Below, one piece after another: positions 1 to 11,823 of a DNA stretch of 30,076 bases. The notes under the pieces were generated by a model that worked only from the letters and a program-made list of their open reading frames with translations, had not been told where the DNA came from and ran no database searches. A program made the translations under genes and the position numbers. Source of the stretch: Nymphaea colorata (lineage: Eukaryota; Streptophyta; Magnoliopsida; Nymphaeales; Nymphaeaceae); assembly GCF_008831285.2 (NCBI RefSeq), contig NW_022204898.1, positions 1 to 30,076 of the forward strand, in the 5' to 3' direction. Numbering within the stretch: the first letter of the stretch is position 1; every line of letters starts with the position of its first letter.

Positions 1-90
1 CAACCCCAACCCCAACCCCAACCCCAACCCCAACCCCAACCCAACCCCAACCCCAACCCCAACCCCAACCCCAACCCCAACCCCAACCCC
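1..90. repeat. Left telomere, (CCCCAA)n
   Basis: Perfect CCCCAA units run from the first base to position 90 with one CCC variant at 40-42. This is the C-rich strand of a G4T2 telomere, as in Tetrahymena-like ciliates. Unique sequence starts at 91 and the first coding base is at 171, so the subtelomere is only about 80 bp. Confidence 0.98.
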
Positions 91-170
91 TCCATCTTAA
101 TAGCAGATATGATATCGTATGATGGGTTATATGTATGATATGAATGTAATGGAATATTGTGTATTATCAA
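91..170. other. Left subtelomeric spacer / 3' UTR
   Basis: AT-rich 80-bp spacer between the telomere and the TGA stop (171-173, minus) of the giant fibrocystin-L-like gene. It must hold that gene's 3' UTR and polyadenylation signal. No other feature is visible. Confidence 0.6.
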
Positions 171-3100
171 TCATTCTACATCGACGATTTCCATTTCGTA
201 TTTTTAGTTGCTGACATGATCCAAATTCGAAACATGATCCTTTTTCTCAGTTATGTCCATTTGGCTACTCTGCATGCCCAAGATATCGTGAGTATGAACC
301 TTGCTTCTCATTCTCCTCAGGCAAACCCATGCAATAACGATGATCAGGAACACACCCAATGGAATAACCGTAGCCATTATGATGATATTGGTCGTGTTAG
401 AACTGCTATTGGATGGAGAATAGACCGTACCATCAGGGTTGAACACAGTTGCACTCACTTTGTAATCAACAACTGGATAACCAAGGTCCAGCGTTGTATT
501 GGCAATGCCATTGGTAATATCGGCAGCCATGGCACTCAATGCTGCCGAGGCAGCTGCAGGATCAGTGACTGTAGATGTTGATGAGTTGGTGGAATTGGTG
601 GAGTTTGTGGAATTAACTTAGGGAATAACGTAGAGGTGATCTCAGTCGAACCGCTCCTCACTGATACGATTTTGAGTCTTCCGGGATCGATACCCAAAAA
701 TGCACAGATGTTGGTGATGAAAGTAGTAGGGCCGTTGTTATTGTAGAAGTTGGCAACAGCAACGGTCAAACGAGCTGTAAGTTGGATGAAGTTAGAAAGC
801 TTTACCCTCACTTGGCAATTGTTGACTCCGTTTAGCACGAATTCAATGGTTCCGTTATTAAAGTAGAAGTTGTTGGCTCCGCATGTGCTTGTGTGATTTG
901 CCAAGCTCTCCCAAGTTCCCTCCACTGAAGGATACGGCTTCACAATCCTGTTAGTGCCACTATCGTCAGTGACCAAAACTTATAGCGAGTTAGGTAATGG
1001 GTAATAAATGCGAATTATAACCCAATCCTTAGGATTTCCACTGGGCATGAGTCGCTTCTGGAGCTGGAATTTAGTATCTGTGGGAGGACTGGAGGAATAG
1101 GTGAGGTTATAGTGTTCGTGCAGCTTGACGACTGACCAGAAACGAGCTAATCTTTTGTTCATGGGTTCAGGACCCATCCACTCCCACTCTCTCCAACCGT
1201 TAGTCCTTGAAGTCCAGTTTCCGCCATCGTAGGTGAGGTTGACTGGCCACATGATACGAGCATTGAAATCAGGAGCGATTGACTCGTACTCCATGACTGC
1301 AAGCTTTTCGAAGAGGCAATGGTGGCCATTCATTTCAGGGATGAAGGTGCAGGCAGATTCGTGATCTCCGATCATTGAGTTGTTGGCGAGGATCTGACTG
1401 GGGACGCCGCTGCCAGTGAATTTGCCATCCTGATCATGGATGAAGTAGTTGTTAGGTCCAGTGCAATCCATCTATCCGCATCCTCCAAACCATCCGAACC
1501 AGGCAGGATTAGGAGCATCAAGTAAGCCCATGCTTCCTTATCGCAGTTGTTGCACTTGGTATTGGTGAGGTAGGCTGAACCGGTGTGGTCTGAAGCGAGG
1601 TCATGACGCTTGAAGACGCTCATCTTGCTGCAGAAGGGAATGTCGGCATTATCGTATTGATAGTTTTAGAAAATGACGTTATCGAAGAAACTCTTAGAGT
1701 CGAAGGCCTACTGAGTGCAAATCACATCGAAAATTGTGTTCTTCTTGACGAGAGGGAAAGTCTAGCCGGAAAGAGTTGTGCTGACCATACGGACTGCGTA
1801 ACCGCCTTTGCAATAGTTGATGGCAGTTGGAGAGTAGCAGGAGAGACAAGTTGGTCTTGAATAGCCAGCAAAGTAGGAGTCCTTAAGGTATACAGTATTT
1901 TCGTCAGTCTAGTGTGCGTATCTTAGCGTGATTCCTCTTCCGCAATCAGTGAAGAACATGTTCTTGTAGATGAGTTCAGTTTGGCTGCCTGGAGGATTAG
2001 CCATTAGTCCAATTTCACTGGCGTATCCGATGAATCCAGTGGCGCCAATGCAGGTCTGTCCAGCCAAACGATCGATCATAAATGCAACCACACAGCTGCC
2101 TGCAGTGTTATTGACGAAGCGATAGTTGTCGATATAGGTACAGGGAGAGAAGGGGAAGACGAATCCCTCGCCCATACATCCCTGAGCCAAGTTGTTCTTC
2201 ACTGCAATTTCGCCTTTGCGTGGTCGATCTGGGTGAATTGCTCGTAGCAGGCAACATCATCAACCACCAGAGTGCCAGTAGGTCGAGCTCAGACCTAATG
2301 TGAGCCTATGTCAGCAAGTTATTGGTGAAATTGTAGTTATCGACTTGGAAAACAATGACTAGGAACTTACGCGCCCAGAAGAAGACGTTATTGTTGAAGC
2401 TGATGTTTGGGAAGTGTCGATGTAGACGCAAATACCCACACAGTTGTGGAATGATGAACGAGTAACTGAAGTCAACTGAGTATCGCTGGTCAAGTTGCCC
2501 AGTCTCTATATCTTTAGACCGGCATACGAGGTATCGTATTGCGCGCAATTATCGAATTAAACACCGTCGAGGATAGCGTATCCAGTTTTGACTGTAGGCA
2601 GACTGGTGCAGACAAACAGATGGAATTTCCATGTAAGAATAGATCAATACTCTGCATCCCCAGCCATTGCATCGGGTCCTCTCGTGATTCTGATGTTTCT
2701 GCTAAGCAATCCCACTCCACTTCGAGCATCAAGAGTATTGACTGAGTTTTTGATAGTGACTTGACTATCACCGTATGTTCATAGGCAGGGCAGGAGTGAA
2801 GGTGATTGTGTTGCCGTTGATGGCAGTAATGGTAACATTTTAGCTCTCATCAGTTCCTGAGTAGCTGGCGCCAATGACCAACTTGTTTCCAACTGCCCAG
2901 CCAGTTGCGTCTTGAACCGTGATCGAGGTCGCCTTAGCTGGAGCCGTAGCTGTGAGACGGTTCCAAACGTTATCGGTAACTGTTCCATAGAATTAGAGAC
3001 CGCCCGTGACCACCATCATCTTGTTCCCTGAAGCGTCCTGGTCAATGACCATGTATGGTGAATCCTTCTCACCGTGAAGGACAATAGTAGCGTTGTATCT

Positions 3101-6100
3101 GTAAGGAGTTTCTTGTGAGCCAATTTTGATTTTCCCTTTACCCAAATGTAGTGAGCTTGGAAGAGCAAATCTTGAGATTGGTCAAAGATCAAGAATCCTC
3201 TGACCTAGACGTAGTTGAAGATAGGAGTGGGGCAATCTAACACCATATTCCAGGTATCGTTAATGGTGACGTTTTGCCTTCGGCTGGAAGGGTATTATTA
3301 GGCCAATTAGCGACATCTGACCAGTACTAGTAAAGTTTTCTCTTTCAGTTCCAACCAAATCTTTGGGGCAAACGTTGAGACAGCGAAGCCCATTCACATC
3401 GATCCACTCCTAATGGTCTTATTGCGACCACTGACACAGACGAACAGGTAGGAACTATTCACATCATGGTAGTAATCTCCATTGACGCAGTTATCAGGAG
3501 TGATGAGCGCTTCGGATTTGCTGATGTATGGGAACTCCAATTGCTGTTGATACCATTTGCCGATCTGGTAGAGCTATCTATGGTCGGAATAGTTGAAACG
3601 CAGAACCACACCATCACTGACCGACCACAACCTGGAAGGAGCTATGGCGAGATGAGTGAAATCAACGCCCCATTTCCAGTGAACGTTGTAGTAATTGTTA
3701 GTAGCGAATGGCATTGCCCACGAGTGAGGAATGTCCATACTCATCTTCTTGATAACGATCATTGACTCCTTGCTGTAGTTGATATCTGTCAGATTTTAGG
3801 CAGTAAAGTTTTCATACGGATCGGTTAAGAGCTTGACTCTGATATCGATGGAAGCGAAATCAAATTGTGGAATGGCATTGGTGAAAAGAATTCCTCTGAG
3901 GGTTATAGTATCATCGCAATAGATAGAGTTGTCCCAAAGAGAGCCTGATAAGTTGAAACAGTGGTTAGGGACTAGCAGACTGGCCCTGTAAGGAGTGATG
4001 GAGCCGCCCTTTTGAGCAGGCAGGGACGGGATGGTAGCAGCGATAGGAGCTGTGAGAGTGCCATCCAGATCCATGAAAATTTCCCTTCTCCACTTCTCCC
4101 AGAAGATGTAATTTCCTTGGATGTTAGTATAGGTGATATTTTTGAAGAAAGTGGTCTTGCCTCCAGTCACCCAGAGTCTGAAATCAAAGCACTAGCTGCA
4201 AGACTTGAGAGGAGTCATGGTTGGTCCGAAGTTGATGAACTGCACGTTTTGAACCAAAAGACCATCAGTCCTAGCCGCGATCAGGCCTCTAGCATTATTG
4301 TATTCAGTATCGAGGTCGGCAGGAGCATTGCCTTGGGAATATCCAACGATGACTGAATCAGTAGCAACCACTAACTATTTGGTGAAGTTTGTCTTGTGGA
4401 ATTGCATACCACCCTTCACACTGTCAATTGTCTTGAAGTTTTCGATAGTAGTGTAACCCAATTATTCTCCCAAAAAGCCACATTCTTTATTCTTCCATAG
4501 AGTGTAGTTGCTAAAAGTGGACAGAATTGCTGGGTTGGCAGAGTAGGGGTCTATCAAGTTTTCGTCCTTAGTGGGAAGACAGGGGAACTGGCGAGCTGAC
4601 AGCTTGAAGATTCTGAGCCCGAACCTAACATTAGAGTGAGCAATATTATCTCTGGAGAGGCCAAGTTGCATTCCCATGGGGCATACATCGAAGGTGGCAC
4701 TAGGACCGTCAGGATGGTCCTTGATCTCATACCAAAATCCGTAGAAATCGCCACCAGCAGCCCTATTTCTGACCACCGTATTGAAAGGATTGGTGATCCA
4801 GTAGCTGGCAACGGTGATATCGCTTTGGAGCATGACGAAGGAAGTGATGGAGCTGATCATCAAGTTGTCCTGGATCACGTTCTTTGTCTCAATACCGTCC
4901 TCGATGAAGATGTTGTGACCCTACACGCGGTATCCCACGTTTTTCTACACCAAAAGGTAATGCGTTCCGTGGATGGTCAGCACACGAGCGAATGAGTTAT
5001 GAACAGAAATGCCTCGGACGAAGCTCTTAGGAACTTCTCCAGCCATATGGAAATGGGTGCAGTATCTACCTACTATCTTTGGCTGACCACAGTTTCTAAA
5101 CTCGGCGTAACTCAGAGTGGCATCAAGGCCTGATGCAACTTTGCCGTTGAACATGAGATGTGAACCATAACGAGTGATGTTGGAGGATTCATCACCTTGC
5201 ATAACGATGTTTCTGGTCAGCAAAGCCACTTCTGCCCGCATGTAAAAGTCTTTACCACCGTATGTTTCAATGCCTGAGAAGTGTCTAAAGTTGAAAGGAG
5301 CAGTGACGGTGAGTGTCTTATTATCGCTAGACTTGCTGGCAATTATCCTCTATTCACTCTCATAATGGTTGAATCCGGAAGCAGCGACTGCGATTGACTC
5401 ACCAACCTTCCAGTCGACGGCTTGGGTGAGATGGAGCGTAGATTGTCCAGGGGATATGGTCGCATCGAGATCAGTCCAAGTGGGATAGCGAGGAACACCG
5501 TGCATGTTGAATTTGCAATTCCTGCATCCGATCATCTTGTTTCCAAAAGTGGGAAGCTGTTTGCCATAGTAATCTCCATAGAGAGTGAATGTTAATTTGT
5601 GCTAGTAAGGAGCGCTGGGAGTACCTGCTCTGAACTCTCCGCCATTCAGCAAGAAGTAGCTGGCATCGAAGGTCATATCCTGCTCATCCGAAAAGATGAT
5701 GGCGCCTCCGTCAACGATCACTGAGAAAAGCTTAGGAGTGCTCATGTCCACCAGCAAAGTCATGCCTTTTGGAACCAGGACTGAATCTCCAGCTCTTGGC
5801 AATGCCTAGCCGCCCCATGTGCTCTGAGCAGACCAACGGTCGATGTAGAGGAAAGGACTGCTGGCTAGGATGACTGGATTTCCATCAGAAATCATCAAGA
5901 AAGAGTTTCCCTTAGAAGGAGGGCTTGCTCTCAGTCCTGTGGTGCAAGAAACAGATGTAGAAGTTTGGGTTTTTATCACACAAGGAATGCCATCAATCGT
6001 AACAGTGACTGCAGATCCAAAGTTAGATCCCTGGATGTAATGTCAGTTCCACCAACGCTTGGTCCGAAGGGAGGAGTGATAGAAGTGATAGTAGATGTTG

Positions 6101-9100
6101 AAGCAGCACTATACTGCACAATGGAAGTTGTTGATACGAGTGTTTGAGTCGGCAGTATCAAATTCACGTTGCACTGGGTGACTCCTGAGGCGTTGACTGC
6201 GAAGGTGCTGTAGATTTGGCCAACAAAGCTCAGCTCTGCGATCTGGCACAGCGAAGTAGCGTTGTGCTTGAAGCGGATGTATCTGTAGATGACTGAGCCT
6301 GGAGTTGGATTCGGCCAGTAGTTCCATCCCATGTGGACGGATGAATCCACAGTGAAAATGTTAGTCCAGTGGTCAGGTCGTTGGATCCTTCGAAGGCTGC
6401 ACCGGCGATCATGCTGGAGGTGATGGCCCAACTGGGATTGCCCATGTAGTTGATGGATTCAATGCTGGCAGCAGTGTCGATTCCGAAATCGACTCCTACG
6501 TAGCAAGTACCATTGGAGGTGGAGTTGTAGTAGGTATTCGTGTTGTTGTCGACAGCCAAGTTGATGGTGGAGGGGGTGTCACCGATAGGAGTGCCGGTTA
6601 TCGTTGTGGGTTGTCCCAAACCATAAAGAGTTTGAGTCTGTGCAGTGATGAGAGGAGGACTGATACACCAACCTGGTGGATGTGGCTGAAACAACAGTAG
6701 CCTTCATTCCGCAGACAGTCACTTTGTTATTGGCAGGAACAACATCCACAAAACCGCTTCCAGTTAGAGTGAGATTGGCTCCACCAAGGTAGCTGACAGT
6801 CGCAGTCGACCCCGATGGTGCACTCGCCATCGAAATTGTTATGTTTTCGCCTGTGATTGAACCGTAACCGCAGATGAAGGAATGCGCGCGGATTCTCAAA
6901 GAACCTGCAGGAGGTAGCCAGTGTTGGAAGAGAGCAAGTAAGTGAAGCATTCACTGAGGAAATGGTGAAGGATAACTGAAGATGTGGGATTGCCATTAAT
7001 ATCGAGGACTTCAGCCCAAGCAACCTAGAAAATAGTGCTACTGCTGTTTGTCTTGGCCAGGTAGAATGTGTTGTTGGCGCCAGAGGTGATCTTTGCCATA
7101 CTGATATTGGTCATATATCCAGAATACGAATATCCATAGACTCTGAAGACGGTATTAGAGCTTTGAGTGATATTAACCCAACAATATTGATCAGTTGTGC
7201 CAGGATTCATCGGATTTAGAAGGCATGCTTATTGGCAGTAGCGTTTATTCTTTTGAGAGGGAAGACACCGCCAGTTGGGCATTTCATGGTGAAGACATTA
7301 CCGTCATTGAGAGAGTGGTCATGCCGTTGCCTGCAACCGTGAGGATATGGCCAGCGTATGATCCTGAGCTTCTAGAAATGCCGTTAGAGAGCCAGAGTTC
7401 AGTTGTGGAGGGGAGAGGAGGATAGGCATAGCCGTTGGCAGTCATCACCTGAATGTAGTAGTTACCCTGTGTGAGAGCAGGATAGGCGAAGGTGATGCTC
7501 TGAGCAGTTGAGTTGGTGGAAGGCACAAGCTTGCCGCCCACGTATACGCTTCCGCCGGTCAGGTCCGAGCCAGTAATGGTGATGATATCGCCAGCACTAA
7601 AGATAGTGGAGCTGAGGATAGTCACATTGTTAGAAACACTGGCATCGTATGTGAATCCACAAGCTCCTCGGCATTCACTCTCCTCAACCGCACGAGCAGT
7701 AACGACAACCTCAACTGCAGTTCCAGCAGTATAGCTAGTATCCATGAAGGGAACAGTGCAGACAATCTGAGTGCTGGTGATGCTGACAATCGTGCAGAGG
7801 CTGTTCAGGGCAACGCCAATGAACACGTTGGTGGAATCATTCGAGGCGAAGTTTTGACCAACGATGGTGATATTGTATCCACCGCCCATAGGACCAGAAG
7901 CTGGAGTAACGCTATCCACGAAGATCTTGTAATCGAATTTAGAGGCAGGACTTTGGGGGGATAGGGCTGTGCCTGCTGTCCCTTTGTTGAGAACACGAAC
8001 GTAGTAACTGCCTGTCTTGCCACCGCCCAAAATGCAGTTGATAGTTGTGCTAGTCGAATTGATAACAGTCAACTCGTATTGCTGAGTTCCATTGCTGTCA
8101 TAGAGGAAGGCTTGGATGTTAGCTGTTGATTCAAAGTTGGTGCCGGTGATTTGCAAGGTTTGCTTGATGATGGGAGAACCAGATGTGAGGGATAAGGCCG
8201 AAACGAGGGGAGATATGGTAGCGTCATAAGTGAAAGTTAGGGGGAAGGTGGCTGAGTGGATCTTGATAGAGCTTCCATTGTTGGCGCAGGTGGAGCCTTG
8301 AGCAGGCACGATAAACTCTATTCTGTTATTTGAGAAGGAATTATAGTTGACCACCTTGTTTCCGCATAGGGAAATGACGATTTCCTCATTGTCGTTGCTA
8401 GAGGGGAAACCAGAACCAGTAGCATAGCCAACCACGCCACCATCAGGACCAGAACGCTAGGGGAAAAGGCAGTAAGAACGATTGCAACAGTGATGGGTGT
8501 AAGTGCGCTATTATCAGCATAACCCACAGTTCTAACATGCACGACTGGAATGCCAGTTCCTGAGGGAATCAAAGAATTTCCGTTGGTGTCGTTTTGGAAG
8601 TAGCAGGAGAAGCTGGCGATGGTTCCAGTCTTGACGATGCACTGAGCTCCTAAAAAGGTGACCTGGATATCATCCAAGGTGAAGGATAAGGCGTTGGGAT
8701 TGCTCATAGCGAAGGCGAGACTGTATCCGCTGAGTTGTCCCGAAGTCACTTGCAGGGACAGTGTGGAATCAAAAGAATAGGCACAGTTGTCACAAGTTAT
8801 TGGGATTTTGTTGACAGTCATGTAAAGTTGAGGAGTGGTTTCAGCTGTCCTAAGGAATTCAAATGGAATGGGATCGTATAGAGAGTTGATGCTGTATGTT
8901 CTAATAGCGGTGTAGTTGGTATTGAAGAGGTTATTGAACCACCTGTCAGGCCAGAAGTGTCAATTTAATCTAGCTGATCGATGCCACTCCAAAATACTCG
9001 ATAACGAACTAGATGCTGTCTTTATTGTAAGTGTTCATGACCTGTCTGATCTATATCTCATTGGATCGGTAGATATTGTTGAAAGCTGAAGCCAAAGTGT

Positions 9101-11089
9101 AATCATATGTATCGTAAGGAATGTTAAATACGGAATAGCTTGTACCGTTGCTCAGACCGACTGCATTACTGCCAATAAACAGCTTGTAAGTTCCAGCAAT
9201 AGGTGGTGAATGTTTTTGGGCATGATAATAGTAACGGATGTTGGTATCAGGACAACATATGGCAAGTTGTTTTATCTCTAGAGCGTTGAATCGTGATGGA
9301 ATATTAGTAATAGGCAGCATTTGAAGGAGTGAGGGTGGCCACTTTGCTTGATGTCAGCATTCTCATTGTAACTACTGGACTGTAGCTATTCAAAGTGTAA
9401 AGACCATTTAGGGCACTCTGGAAATCAGCAGCAGAGGCATTCGCCTTAATCGCCCCTGATTTTAAGCTTCTGTCCAACCAATTCAAAATATTAAGAGAAA
9501 AGGCGCCTGAACCTATGCCGCTGCTTTGAACTGTAACCGTGATTATTTCTGGAATTAGATTTGCCTGCTTGATGGAGATATAGTCGACTTGCCAGGTGGG
9601 TTAGCAGTAGCATTTGCGGTTGTGTTTGGAGCCTCCATCATCACTTTGAAATATCCCTTACTTCCAGTGTTTACAGAAACAACCTACATGTAGTAGTAGC
9701 CAGCAGTCTTGAATTCCCTGGTATATCTGTTGCTCTTTCCGTTGACGTAGGGATTGAAATGGTCATTCATGTAGCTATCGATTTGGATGATGGTTTCATG
9801 TTGCTGGGTTGGAGTTGTTTGCACTGTCGCCAAATTGACGATCAAATAATCGTCAACGATACCGTAGAAACTGTAATTACCAGCAACTGGTATGTAAAGG
9901 TACCGTACATGTATTCACGTAAGGATCGCTGCCATAGATCTATGGACTTCCAAGCTAAGTGTATATCTTCTGTCTGTAAGACAGTGATACCGATGTTTCC
10001 AGCTCTGAAGTAATCCACCCATTGAGGAAGAGTCTTGGAGAGATCAAGAGCATATCGAGAGTACTAAAGCCGTTTGCTCCCAAAAACGGCCTCATCTGAG
10101 TGGAGCTATCGTTGGGGATTGAGGAAGGATTCCGAAGTTTGGATTGGCAGTGCTGTTGTATTTGGGGACTTCAACGTAGACCATGTTGATGCTGGGGTCG
10201 ACGGAGCTGACCTTGCATTACTGGCCAGCCACTTGGCAGGTGTATTTGCTGGGATTGGTTGATTTTCCAGAGAAGGAAAGAGCCAATCTCTGCCCATTAT
10301 ATCCTCCTTTGTGGGGGAAATCTTGAGTAATCCTAGGAGCCAGTCTCACTTGGTAGGTATTACCAGTGAGGTAGCTTGTCTAGTAGGACCTAACTGAAGA
10401 GTTGGCAGTTCCAGGATTGACATTCTATGTGAAATTGTACTCTCCAGCCTAGTCTCCACTCACAACTGAGCAAGCGAGGTAGTCGCGAGTGGCAGGCTCT
10501 ATTGAATCCTACTGGATAACATCGATGATCGAACAGGTGTAGCCATTGATCAGCAAAGATTTGATCTCACCCACTCCCGCAGAACGAGAATCACCTGGAT
10601 CTTTGATTCGGTGGATTCCGAAACTGTATAGGAGGTCACCGTTGACCACTGAACGAGGAATCAGCTCATGGACAACTGGAGTGTTGCTATTGGAGTAAGT
10701 GAAGACACAACTGCTGGAGGTACAGTTGAGCGGAGTTTGTCCCTGTGTGTTGATGATCAGGGGAAGATTATTCAGTGAGCTGGAAGAAGTGGCGGGAGTA
10801 GTGGTGCAGGCCAGCATGTTCGGACTCGAACTGCCTGCTACCAGGATGCAGGGGTAATTCCCGAAGGCCACTGACACCAGCGCAGGGTCTGGTGAAAAGT
10901 TAGTTCCAAAAATGTAGACCAGAGTGCCACCGGCAAGTGAACCCATGGGGGAAACTTTCGCTGAGATGTTGGTGGTAGCGTAGAGGATGGTCGGATTGCC
11001 AGCGCTTCTGGCGCCTGAGATAGGGGAAAACTTACACAAGGCGAGGAGAAGGTGGAGGAAAGCAATTTGATGAGGGAAGACGATTTCAT
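171..11089 (-). CDS. Fibrocystin-L (PKHD1L1)-like giant type I membrane protein
   Basis: About 3,640 codons; human fibrocystin-L has about 4,240. Order from the N terminus: signal peptide (11089-11030, with LHLLLALCKF); two IPT/TIG domains (about 10990-10350); PA14-like domain (about 10030-9650, YSFYGIVDDYLIVNL); more IPT repeats (about 8830-6700, including 383 uninterrupted residues at 7284-8435); F5/8C discoidin-like domain (about 6640-6190, YRYIRFKHN); another IPT; G8 domain 1 (about 5850-5500, ALPRAGDSVLVPKGMTLLVD); beta-helix region (about 5330-3400, THFHMAGEVPKSFVRGISVH); G8 domain 2 (about 3330-3010, WSDVANW and TWNMVLD); second beta-helix region with CNNCDKEAW and GGCGQMDCTG; one membrane helix (about 400-310) followed by LRRMRSK. 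The tail repeats DHVSN twice and ends at TGA 171-173. Many N-x-S/T sites suit a secreted ectodomain. The frame shifts repeatedly by one base (for example near 11070, 2430, 2290, 2190, 1520 and 590). Function in ciliates is unknown; a cell-surface or ciliary coat role is inference. Confidence 0.93.
310..400 (-). other. C-terminal transmembrane helix
   Basis: Hydrophobic stretch IIIMATVIPLGVFLIIVIAW followed at once by the basic stop-transfer VCLRRMRSK. About 45 cytoplasmic residues follow before the TGA. This gives a type I membrane topology with a very large outer part and a tiny tail. Confidence 0.9.
3010..3330 (-). other. Second G8 domain
   Basis: WSDVANWPNN, LPAEG, NVTINDTWNMVLD, VRGFLIFDQSQDLLF, IWVKGKIKIGSQETPY and ATIVLHG follow G8 order. 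The WNMVLD segment is typical of fibrocystin-L. Two G8 domains separated by a beta-helix are the hallmark of PKHD1L1 and exclude TMEM2/CEMIP, which have one. Confidence 0.85.
5500..5850 (-). other. First G8 domain
   Basis: G8 domains (about 120 residues, eight conserved glycines) start with a W..W.G..LP..GD motif. Here RWSAQSTWGG and LPRAGDSVLVPKG are followed by FSVIVDGGAIIFSD, LLNGGEFRAGT and GCRNCKFNMHG. The same domain is found in PKHD1, PKHD1L1, TMEM2 and CEMIP. Confidence 0.88.
6190..6640 (-). other. F5/8 type C (discoidin-like) domain within the fibrocystin-L homologue
   Basis: The stretch GTCYVGVDFG, then AAFEGSNDLTTWTNIFTVD, then YRYIRFKHN and CQIAELSFVG has the usual order of a galactose-binding-like F5/8C fold: an early strand with DFG, the central GSNDxxxW, and the late RYIRF followed by the ISEL-like strand. 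It separates the long IPT block from the IPT that precedes the first G8 domain. I do not recall it in animal fibrocystins. Confidence 0.7.
9620..10090 (-). other. PA14-like domain of the fibrocystin-L homologue
   Basis: The residues YSFYGIVDDYLIVNL and FKTAGYYYMQV match the core strands of PA14 domains, a beta-barrel thought to bind carbohydrate. It lies after the second IPT domain, the same place as in animal PKHD1L1, which is strong evidence for orthology rather than a chance IPT protein. Confidence 0.75.
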
Positions 11090-11823
11090 CCTTGCTTTTA
11101 TGAGTTGAAATAAATATTAATCTAGGGAAAAAAGGACGATTAAACGTAAAGGACGGGCCAAAGTTTCATAGGAGTGGACTAGGGGACTGGTGGATGGCAA
11201 ATATCCGTCGATTTTTAAACGATTTAGAATCGTTATTTTAGCATCTATAATGCATGACATTAACGGCATTGATAAACTCTTGTTTCATTTGGAAAAATGC
11301 CTTCATTCGATGCATGACCAAAAAGATGTATGTTAAAAATGGCAGTTATGGGAAATAAATAGAAGGCCTTCTATGAAGGAATGTTTTGAGTCATTATAAT
11401 TCTTTCATATAAACCTCGATATAATAAAATTGGGTCAGTTCCTTTGGCAATTTTTATTGGATAAGCACAAGGACCTACTCGAAACTTTTATACCTCATTA
11501 CGGAGTTTATATTTTGCTAATCGTGGGGAAATTTTATTCAACAGTGCCCGTTCAGTATATCCTTCAACTCTTCAACTATGGACATCTTTATTTTTCAAGC
11601 CATGCGTGGGTAGCTACATTTTATAAGCAAAAAACGTTCACCCTTATCTTGATACAAATGGCCTGCTCAATGAAGCAAAGTCATAAAAAAGTTTGAAGAT
11701 GTTGAGTAGTTTGACTTCCGATTAATTGCCATCATACCGACAAAAAAAAGTTTGAGTTCATAGAGTTCAGAAGGTGGGGTAATAAATTTTATAATCTTTT
11801 TAATTTTTATTTTTCCCTAGAAA
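11090..11823. promoter_or_regulatory. Divergent AT-rich intergenic region
   Basis: The longest non-coding stretch (734 bp), between the starts of the minus-strand fibrocystin-L gene and the plus-strand basic-protein gene. It is much more AT-rich than the flanking genes. The 9-mer ATGCATGAC occurs twice (near 11250 and 11310). A pyrimidine tract ending CCCTAGA precedes the ATG on both sides: minus strand around 11135-11120, plus strand at 11811-11821. An 88-codon open stretch at 11430-11696 lacks an ATG start and has non-coding-like composition, so I do not call it a gene. Confidence 0.6.

Noticed and set aside
1603-1860. Plus-strand open frames across the fibrocystin-L gene (also 3466-3765, 4012-4356, 4636-4995, 7513-7734)
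   Set aside because: They are antisense shadows of domains that are clear on the minus strand and have no motifs of their own.
171-11089. Giant gene as a pseudogene
   Set aside because: TAA/TAG are sense codons here, and the one-base steps keep domain order, cysteines and glycosylation sites on both sides. The same steps occur in the kinase gene with all catalytic residues intact, so decay is unlikely.
11430-11696. Open stretch of 88 codons in the divergent intergenic region
   Set aside because: It starts at TTG, not ATG, and is rich in F, Y, L and I as expected from AT-rich non-coding DNA. With only TGA as stop, such stretches are common by chance.
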